Position numbers and translations under genes: made by a program
Part shown: piece by piece, positions 1-6,509 of the stretch
Numbering within the stretch: the stretch's first letter is position 1
How the letters are laid out: each line of letters begins with the position of its first letter
Assembly (NCBI GenBank): GCA_026994095.1
Contig: JALWRU010000198.1
Span: 1 to 6,509, forward strand
DNA: 6,509 bases
DNA from: Nitrospira sp.
GTDB taxonomy: Bacteria; Nitrospirota; JACRHL01
Direction of reading: 5' to 3'
Notes under the pieces: generated by a model
Told to the model about the DNA's origin: nothing
Seen by the model: only the letters and a program-made list of their open reading frames with translations
Database searches by the model: none

Positions 1-1017
<1,017 letters not shown>

Positions 1018-1031
1018 CCCTGTATGACAAT

Positions 1032-1077
1032 CGCCCCGGTGAAGGTTCGTCCACCTTCACCGGGGCGCCCGTTTTTT
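1032..1077 (+). terminator. Hairpin plus T-tract between rpoB and rpoC; candidate intrinsic terminator or attenuator
   Basis: Bases 1032-1046 (CGCCCCGGTGAAGGT) pair perfectly with 1053-1067 (ACCTTCACCGGGGCG), giving a 15-bp GC-rich stem with the 6-base loop TCGTCC. Four bases (CCCG) separate the stem from a run of six T's at 1072-1077. The stem starts 14 bases after the rpoB stop codon. The form is that of a Rho-independent terminator. The 4-base spacer is longer than ideal, which suggests partial termination, and complete termination would abolish rpoC expression from the operon promoter. There is no A-tract on the left side, so it would act only on the plus strand. A role as an RNase III processing site or mRNA-stabilising stem is equally compatible. 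The structure is clear; its activity is inferred. Confidence 0.62.
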
Positions 1078-1106
1078 GTTCGTTCGGACGACGCCTCTAC
1101 CTTACG

Positions 1107-1110
1107 CGGA
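1107..1110 (+). promoter_or_regulatory. Ribosome binding site of rpoC (GGAG), which decides the start
   Basis: GGAG lies six bases upstream of the ATG at 1117, normal Shine-Dalgarno spacing. The alternative in-frame ATG at 1024, seven bases after the rpoB stop, is preceded by TAGCCCTGT with no purine-rich site. Starting at 1117 also gives an N-terminus of the usual RpoC length before the conserved [11 protein letters not shown] block (F at residue 15, against 17 in E. coli). Confidence 0.82.
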
Positions 1111-1116
1111 GTAGAT

Positions 1117-4100
1117 ATGCTCACCAGCTTTTATGATCGGTCCCGCAGCGCAATTCAGTTTGATGCCCTGCGAATTCACTTGGCCAGCCCGGAGAAAGTA
1201 CGCTCCTGGTCCTACGGCGAAGTAAAAAAACCGGAGACCATCAACTACCGGACCTACAAGCCGGAAAAAGACGGTCTGTTCTGCGCCCGTATCTTTGGCC
1301 CGACCAAAGATTGGGAGTGCAGTTGCGGTAAATACAAACGCATGAAACACCGTGGGGTGGTGTGCGACAAGTGCGGCGTGGAGGTCATCCAGTCCAAGGT
1401 GCGCCGGGAGCGCATGGGCCACATTGATCTGGCTGCCCCGGTAGCGCACATCTGGTTTTTGAAGGGGCTGCCCAGCCGTATCGGCAACCTGCTGGATGTG
1501 ACCCTCAACCACCTGGAGCGGGTGCTCTATTTTGAGGCCTACATTGTGCTGGACCCGGCCGATGCGCCGGTCAAACAGAATGCAGTGCTGACCGAGGCGG
1601 AAGCCCGCGACCTGTTGAACGAGCACCCGGATGTGCGGGTGGGCATGGGGGCCGAGGCCATCCGTGAGTTACTCACCGATCTGGACCTGCCGGCCATGTC
1701 TGAAGAGTTGGCACAGGCGCTCAAGGACGCCACCTCCCAGACCACCAAAGCAAAACTGCTCAAGCAGCAGAAGGTGGTGGAGGCGTTCCTGCGCTCCAAC
1801 AACCGCCCGGAGTGGATGATCCTGACGGTCATCCCGGTGCTGCCGCCGGACCTGCGTCCGCTGGTGCCGCTGGACGGTGGCCGGTTCGCCACCTCGGATC
1901 TGAACGATCTCTATCGGCGGGTCATCAACCGTAACAACCGTTTGAAGCGGTTGATCGAATTGAAGGCCCCCAACGTGATTATCCGCAACGAAAAGCGCAT
2001 GTTGCAGGAGTCGGTGGACGCCCTGTTCGACAATGGCCGTCGTGGCCGCGCCATTCGTGGTGCCAACAAACGCCCGCTGCGCTCCCTGTCGGACATGCTC
2101 AAGGGTAAACAGGGTCGCTTCCGCCAGAACCTGCTGGGCAAACGTGTGGACTACTCCGGTCGTACCGTGATTGTGGTCGGCCCGGAGTTGAAGATTCACC
2201 AGTGTGGTCTGCCCAAGAAGATGGCGCTGGAGCTGTTCAAGCCGTTTATCTTCCACCGTCTGGAAGCGCGCGGTTACTGCACCACCATCAAGAGCGCCAA
2301 GCGCATGGTGGAGCAGGAAGAAGAGATCGTGTGGGATGTGCTCGATGAAGTGATTCGCGAGCATCCGGTGCTGCTGAACCGGGCGCCGACCCTTCACCGT
2401 CTGGGGATTCAGGCGTTTGATCCGGTACTGGTGGAAGGCAAGGCCATCCGCCTGCATCCGTTGGTCTGCACCGCCTTTAACGCCGACTTCGATGGCGACC
2501 AGATGGCCGTCCATCTGCCGCTCTCCATGGAGGCGCAGATCGAAGCGCGGGTGTTGATGATGAGTGTCAACAACATCCTGTCGCCCGCCTCCGGGCAGCC
2601 GATCATGGTGCCGTCCCAGGACATGGTGCTGGGTTGCTACTGGCTCACCAAGGGCCGCAAGGGCTCCAAAGGCGAAGGCGGTATCTACTACGGTCGGGAA
2701 GAGGTTCAGACGGCATTGGATGCGGGCGAACTCAATATCCATGCCCACATCACCGCCCGTGTCAACGGTGAGCGGTACGAGACCACCGCTGGCCGGGTGA
2801 TCCTGTCTGAAATTCTGCCGGAGGGCATCTCGTTTGACCTGCTCAACCGGGAGATGGGCAAAAAGAACGTGTCCCGCCTGATCGATACCGTCTTCCGTGA
2901 GGCTGGAATCCGCGAAACTGTGCAGTTGCTGGATGCCATCAAGGCCAAGGGGTATCGTTATGCCACCCGCGCCGGTATCTCGATCTGTATTGGCGACATG
3001 CATATTCCGGGGAATAAAGATGAGTTGATCGACGGCGCCCGTGGCGAGGTCAAGGAGATTGAGCAGCAGTATGCTCAAGGTCTGATCACCAAGGGTGAGC
3101 GGTACAACAAGGTGGTGGACGTCTGGTCCCATACCACCGATGCGTTGGCCACCACCATGATGGATGAGCTGCGGACCCAGGAAGAGGAGGTCAAAGAGGG
3201 CAAGACCAACTCTGAGGCCGACTTTAACTCGATCTACATGATGGCCGACTCCGGTGCCCGTGGTAGCGCAGCGCAGATCAAGCAGTTGGGCGGTATGCGT
3301 GGCCTGATGGCCAAACCGACCGGTGAGATCATTGAGACCCCGATCACGGCGAACTTCCGTGAGGGGCTGACCATGTTGCAGTACTTCATCTCCACTCACG
3401 GGGCTCGTAAGGGGCTGGCAGATACAGCCTTGAAGACTGCCAACGCGGGTTACCTGACCCGTCGTCTGGTGGATGTGGCCCAGGACATCATCATCACCAC
3501 CGACGACTGCGGCACGCTGGACGGCATCACCGTGGGCGCGCTGGTGGAAGGTGGTGAGGTGGTCGGTTCGCTGGAAGAGCGTATTCTGGGCCGGGTGGCC
3601 TGTGAAGACATCCACGATCCGGTCAACGACGAGATTCTGGTGGCCGCTGGCACCGAGATTGACGAGGCCCGCACCCAGACCATCGTCGATGCGGGTATCG
3701 ACGAGGTGCGTATCCGTTCGGTGCTCACCTGCGAACAGCGTCGTGGGGTGTGCATCCTCTGTTACGGTCGTGACCTGGCCACCGGCCAGGTGGTTGAGAA
3801 CGGCGAGGCGGTGGGCGTTATTGCGGCTCAGTCCATCGGCGAACCGGGCACCCAGTTGACCATGCGGACGTTCCACATTGGTGGTACCGCCAGCAAGGTG
3901 GCCGAGGAGAGCATACTCAAGTCTAAAAATGCCGGTGAAGTCCGTTTCGTCGACATGAAGATGGTGCGTGACCGCAACGGCCAGTTGGTGGTGCTGAATC
4001 GCAAAGCCAAGATCGCCATTGACGAAAACGGTCGTGAGAAAGAGAAATATTCGGTGGTGTACGGCGCCAAGCTGTACGTGGAAGATGGTCAGAGCGTTGA

Positions 4101-5358
4101 GGCTGGTGAGCGGCTGATGGAGTGGGATCCGTTCTCCAACGCGATCCTGTCTGAGGTCGAGGGCACTGTGGCAACCGGCGATATCGTCGAGGGCGTCACC
4201 ATGCGTGACGAGGTGGATGAGATCACCGGTATCTCCCGTCGGGTGATTACCGAGTTCTCGGACAGTTCCTTGCGTCCGCGTATCTCGATCAAGGACAGCG
4301 CCCACCGTACGGTGGCGTTGCCAGACGGTCGGGGTCAGGCGCGTTACCAACTCTCTTCCGGTGCCAACCTGTTGGTGGAGAAAGGGCAGGAGATCAAACC
4401 GGGCGATATTCTCGCCAAGATCCCCCGTGAGACCACCAAGACCAAGGACATCACCGGTGGTCTGCCGCGAGTGGCCGAGTTGTTTGAGGCCCGTCGCCCC
4501 AAAGAGTGTGCAGTCATCTCGGAGATCGCAGGTAGTGTGGAGTTCGCCGGGTTTGCCAAGGGCATGCGCAAACTGACCGTACGCAACGAGTTGGGCGACG
4601 AGCGTGACTACCTGATCCCCCGAGGCAAGCACATCAACGTGCACGAGGGTGACTGGGTGGAGGCCGGTGAGCCGCTCATGGATGGTGCCGCCAACCCCCA
4701 CGATATTCTCGCGGTGTTGGGGCCTAAAGAGTTGCAGAAGTACATCGTTAACGAGGTGCAGGAGGTCTACAAACTACAGGGTGTGTTAATCAACGATAAA
4801 CACATCGAGGTGGTGGTGCGGCAGATGATGCGCAAGGTGCAGATCATTGAGCCGGGCGATACCGGGCTGTTGCCGGATGCCCTGATCGACCGTTTTGTGT
4901 TCGACGAAGCCAACCAGAAGCTGCTGGCCGAGGATGGCACCCCTGCCACTGCCCGACCGGTGCTGCTGGGGATCACCAAGGCGGCCCTGACCACCGATTC
5001 GTTCATCTCTGCGGCCTCCTTCCAGGAGACCACGCGGGTGCTGACCGAGGCGGCGGTATCGGGCAAAATCGATGAATTGGCGGGCCTCAAGGAGAACGTC
5101 ATCGTCGGTCGGCGGGTGCCCGCCGGTACCGGACAGCCGGAGTACCGTCGCAGCTATGTGCCGGTGGACCCGGATGCCATCCAGCGGGAGGCTACCCACG
5201 TGGTGGAGTCGCAGGTGGCCGCCATGGGTGCCGCTGCCGAGTACGCTGCCCTGCGGGCCGCCCGCGCCAGCGTGCTGGCCGAGCAGTCGGCTGCCGTTCC
5301 GGCTGAAGAAGTCATCATCCCGGCAGTGGCCGAGGACAAAGTGGCTGGCGGCAGCTAA
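1117..5358 (+). CDS. rpoC: RNA polymerase beta' subunit, complete
   Basis: This beta' subunit of 1413 residues (E. coli 1407) forms the clamp and holds the catalytic magnesium. In order: the N-terminal zinc ribbon with C68, C70, C83 and C86; clamp helices that bind sigma region 2 at about 262-306 ([13 protein letters not shown]); the [15 protein letters not shown] block; [13 protein letters not shown]; the catalytic [12 protein letters not shown] with D457, D459 and D461; the bridge helix at about 761-796 ([16 protein letters not shown]); the second zinc site with C798, C872, C879 and C882; and the trigger loop [17 protein letters not shown] with M916, R917 and H920. A proteobacterial trigger-loop insertion of roughly 180 residues follows before [20 protein letters not shown] at 1110. 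The C-terminus has [26 protein letters not shown] and an Ala/Glu/Val-rich tail of about 60 residues. All key residues are intact. The frame is open back to an ATG at 1024, but that 31-residue extension is Pro-rich, unlike RpoC, and encodes the hairpin. The gene follows rpoB in one operon. Confidence 0.98.
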   Translation: MLTSFYDRSRSAIQFDALRIHLASPEKVRSWSYGEVKKPETINYRTYKPEKDGLFCARIFGPTKDWECSCGKYKRMKHRGVVCDKCGVEVIQSKVRRERMGHIDLAAPVAHIWFLKGLPSRIGNLLDVTLNHLERVLYFEAYIVLDPADAPVKQNAVLTEAEARDLLNEHPDVRVGMGAEAIRELLTDLDLPAMSEELAQALKDATSQTTKAKLLKQQKVVEAFLRSNNRPEWMILTVIPVLPPDLRPLVPLDGGRFATSDLNDLYRRVINRNNRLKRLIELKAPNVIIRNEKRMLQESVDALFDNGRRGRAIRGANKRPLRSLSDMLKGKQGRFRQNLLGKRVDYSGRTVIVVGPELKIHQCGLPKKMALELFKPFIFHRLEARGYCTTIKSAKRMVEQEEEIVWDVLDEVIREHPVLLNRAPTLHRLGIQAFDPVLVEGKAIRLHPLVCTAFNADFDGDQMAVHLPLSMEAQIEARVLMMSVNNILSPASGQPIMVPSQDMVLGCYWLTKGRKGSKGEGGIYYGREEVQTALDAGELNIHAHITARVNGERYETTAGRVILSEILPEGISFDLLNREMGKKNVSRLIDTVFREAGIRETVQLLDAIKAKGYRYATRAGISICIGDMHIPGNKDELIDGARGEVKEIEQQYAQGLITKGERYNKVVDVWSHTTDALATTMMDELRTQEEEVKEGKTNSEADFNSIYMMADSGARGSAAQIKQLGGMRGLMAKPTGEIIETPITANFREGLTMLQYFISTHGARKGLADTALKTANAGYLTRRLVDVAQDIIITTDDCGTLDGITVGALVEGGEVVGSLEERILGRVACEDIHDPVNDEILVAAGTEIDEARTQTIVDAGIDEVRIRSVLTCEQRRGVCILCYGRDLATGQVVENGEAVGVIAAQSIGEPGTQLTMRTFHIGGTASKVAEESILKSKNAGEVRFVDMKMVRDRNGQLVVLNRKAKIAIDENGREKEKYSVVYGAKLYVEDGQSVEAGERLMEWDPFSNAILSEVEGTVATGDIVEGVTMRDEVDEITGISRRVITEFSDSSLRPRISIKDSAHRTVALPDGRGQARYQLSSGANLLVEKGQEIKPGDILAKIPRETTKTKDITGGLPRVAELFEARRPKECAVISEIAGSVEFAGFAKGMRKLTVRNELGDERDYLIPRGKHINVHEGDWVEAGEPLMDGAANPHDILAVLGPKELQKYIVNEVQEVYKLQGVLINDKHIEVVVRQMMRKVQIIEPGDTGLLPDALIDRFVFDEANQKLLAEDGTPATARPVLLGITKAALTTDSFISAASFQETTRVLTEAAVSGKIDELAGLKENVIVGRRVPAGTGQPEYRRSYVPVDPDAIQREATHVVESQVAAMGAAAEYAALRAARASVLAEQSAAVPAEEVIIPAVAEDKVAGGS

Positions 5359-5366
5359 GCGATCGC

Positions 5367-5381
5367 GCCCCTTACCGGGGC
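5367..5381 (+). other. Small GC hairpin just after the rpoC stop
   Basis: GCCCC at 5367-5371 pairs with GGGGC at 5377-5381 around the loop TTACC, starting eight bases past the rpoC stop. Only AGTTTG follows, so it lacks a proper T-tract and is unlikely to terminate alone. It may protect the 3' end of the transcript or be incidental. Confidence 0.3.
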
Positions 5382-5389
5382 AGTTTGAT

Positions 5390-5438
5390 ACACAAAAATG
5401 GGCGTCCATGCAAGCCGCATGGACGCCCATTTTTGTGT
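5390..5438. terminator. Bidirectional intrinsic terminator between rpoC and the convergent GAF-GGDEF gene
   Basis: Bases 5390-5411 pair perfectly with 5417-5438, giving a 22-bp stem around the 5-base loop AAGCC. The inner part is GC-rich (TGGGCGTCCATGC and its complement) and the outer part is an A5 tract on the left and a T5 tract on the right. Each strand's transcript therefore has a strong stem followed by U's, as expected for a terminator shared by two converging genes. It lies 31 bases after the rpoC stop and 126 bases beyond the stop of the minus-strand gene. It marks the end of the rpoBC transcript. Confidence 0.93.
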
Positions 5439-5564
5439 GGGTCAACTCACAGGGGTAGGCGGTAAAGCCCCTCGAATATTACTGAATCTAATGGCTATTT
5501 CGACTGTACTACACAACCCGTCAGAGAGGTGAGTACCTCATGGCAGGGAGTGTAATAAGGGGGC

Positions 5565-6509
5565 TTACACCGCCACGTTGGGGGGCAGTGTCACCACCTG
5601 ATTCTTGCCGTTGTGTTTGGCAAAATGCAGGGCTTGATTGCAGCGCTTGAACAGGCTGTCTTCCGTATCGGCATCGTCCGGGAAGGTGGCCAGCCCGATA
5701 CTGATGGTAAACGATACCGGGTCGGGGGTGTGTTTGGTCACTACCTGCAATGTCTCCACCGCTCGGCAGAGCCGCTCGGCCAGCGTCAACGCCGCTTCAC
5801 GGCTGGTGTGGGGCAGCAGCACCGTAAACTCTTCACCGCCCCGGCGGTAGACCGAGTCGATATTACGGGTACCGGCCTGCAAGGTACGGGCGCAGGCCTT
5901 GATGCAGTCGTCGCCGGTAAAGAAGCCGTAGCGGTCGTTGACCTGCTTGAAGTCGTCAATGTCCACTACCAGCAATGAAAGCGGGTTGGCGTAGGGGTAG
6001 CGCTGGGCCCGCTCCACCTCTTCGCGTAGACGTTTGTCGAACGCAGCCCGGTTCAGCAGTGACGTCAGGTAGTCGGTCATGGAGGCCTTGCGCAGTTCTT
6101 CGGTCTTGCGCAATACATCCACCCGGTCGATGGCCAGCGCCGCCTTCTGCGCCACTGTCTCCAGCCGCCGTAGGTCGTGGGCCGAGAACGGGTCGCCCTT
6201 GCGCCGGTCGGTTACGTTGATCACCCCCAAGGCCCGATTGCTCATGCGGATAGGGATACTGATAAACGATTTACCCTTATAGCGGGAGCGTTGAAACTGG
6301 CTGATATGGGGCTCTTTGGAGATGTCTTCCACCAGCCACGGCTCGCCACTGGCCAGCACGGAGCCGGAGATGCCCTCGCCCCGACGAATGCGGACGTACT
6401 CCACGTACTTCACATGGATGCCGTGAATGGCACGAATACGCAGCCGGTCTTCCTCCGGGTCCAGCAACATCACCGAACCTTGATCGGCACCGACGGTGGT
6501 GATGGCCTT
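5565..6509 (-). CDS. GAF-GGDEF protein, probable diguanylate cyclase (5' end outside window)
   Basis: This is the last 314 codons of a protein predicted to join two GTP into the messenger c-di-GMP under control of a GAF sensor. The frame is open to base 6509, so the GTG at 6473 is internal. Residues count from the window edge. Residues 1 to ~130 are a GAF domain (GADQGSVMLLD, GEGISGSVLASGEPWLVEDI, ALGVINVTDR), then a helical linker. The GGDEF domain spans about 143-312: MTDYLTSLLNR, metal-binding DIDDFKQVND (183-192), the signature GGEEF (224-228), and RNID at 215-218. RNID sits five residues before the signature, exactly where the RxxD product-inhibition site lies, so feedback control is likely. 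Oddities: the usual YGH is YGF, and the C-terminal ADxALYxAKxxGRN motif reads CNQALHFAKHNGKN. GAF ligand, upstream domains and promoter are not visible. The gene is convergent with rpoC and probably unrelated in function. Activity is inferred. Confidence 0.93.
   Translation of the reverse strand, partial: KAITTVGADQGSVMLLDPEEDRLRIRAIHGIHVKYVEYVRIRRGEGISGSVLASGEPWLVEDISKEPHISQFQRSRYKGKSFISIPIRMSNRALGVINVTDRRKGDPFSAHDLRRLETVAQKAALAIDRVDVLRKTEELRKASMTDYLTSLLNRAAFDKRLREEVERAQRYPYANPLSLLVVDIDDFKQVNDRYGFFTGDDCIKACARTLQAGTRNIDSVYRRGGEEFTVLLPHTSREAALTLAERLCRAVETLQVVTKHTPDPVSFTISIGLATFPDDADTEDSLFKRCNQALHFAKHNGKNQVVTLPPNVAV

Noticed and set aside
1076..1103. A rpoC promoter after the hairpin (TTGTTC, 16 bases, TACCTT)
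   Set aside because: The -10 match is poor and the transcript would start at or inside the ribosome binding site.
1024..1116. Extending rpoC to the ATG at 1024
   Set aside because: There is no ribosome binding site, the added 31 residues are Pro-rich and unlike RpoC N-termini, and the stretch encodes the hairpin. GGAG before 1117 is better.
1669..4701. A 1010-codon open frame on the minus strand opposite rpoC
   Set aside because: It is an antisense shadow caused by codon bias in the GC-rich rpoC. The translation is rich in His, Gln and Thr, resembles no family, and lies wholly within a certain gene.
5359..5366. GCGATCGC palindrome, resembling the HIP1 repeat of cyanobacteria
   Set aside because: A single copy overlapping the end of rpoC, and the polymerase subunits here are proteobacterial in form, not cyanobacterial.
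5540..5650. A short plus-strand open frame starting ATGGCAGGGAGT behind AGAGGTGAG
   Set aside because: It is about 36 codons, mostly antisense to the GAF-GGDEF gene, with no recognisable product. The SD-like purines probably occur by chance.

Overview
This window is a conserved RNA polymerase locus with a signalling gene facing it. It holds the 3' part of rpoB (beta subunit), a complete rpoC (beta' subunit), and the 3' part of an oppositely oriented gene for a GAF-GGDEF protein, a probable diguanylate cyclase. The composition is GC-rich. Both polymerase subunits carry insertions typical of Proteobacteria: a coiled-coil-rich insert before the beta active-site lysines, and a long insert in the beta' trigger loop. 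A proteobacterium is therefore likely. One short segment of RpoB is unlike the Escherichia coli protein, so the class is uncertain and a deep-branching lineage is possible. No single feature fixes the taxon.

Layout: rpoB runs in from the left edge and stops at 1017. The 99-base gap to rpoC (1018-1116) is dominated by a perfect 15-bp hairpin followed by six T's, which has the form of an intrinsic terminator or attenuator between two genes that must be made in step. rpoC is best started at 1117, behind a GGAG ribosome binding site, and ends at 5358. The 206-base convergent spacer (5359-5564) contains a small hairpin just after the rpoC stop and then a perfect 22-bp hairpin flanked by A and T tracts, a bidirectional terminator. 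The remaining 126 bases (5439-5564) show only weak, short inverted repeats and no credible gene. The minus-strand GAF-GGDEF gene occupies 5565 to the right edge and is truncated there at its 5' end.

RpoB and RpoC together form the catalytic core of RNA polymerase and are read as one operon from an upstream promoter outside the window. The operon ends after rpoC, with no rpsL, rpsG or fusA following. The GAF-GGDEF gene is functionally separate and only shares the terminator region. I find no new multi-gene system here. The features most worth a second look are the rpoB-rpoC hairpin, the open frame running from just after the rpoB stop through that hairpin into rpoC, and the missing segment in RpoB.
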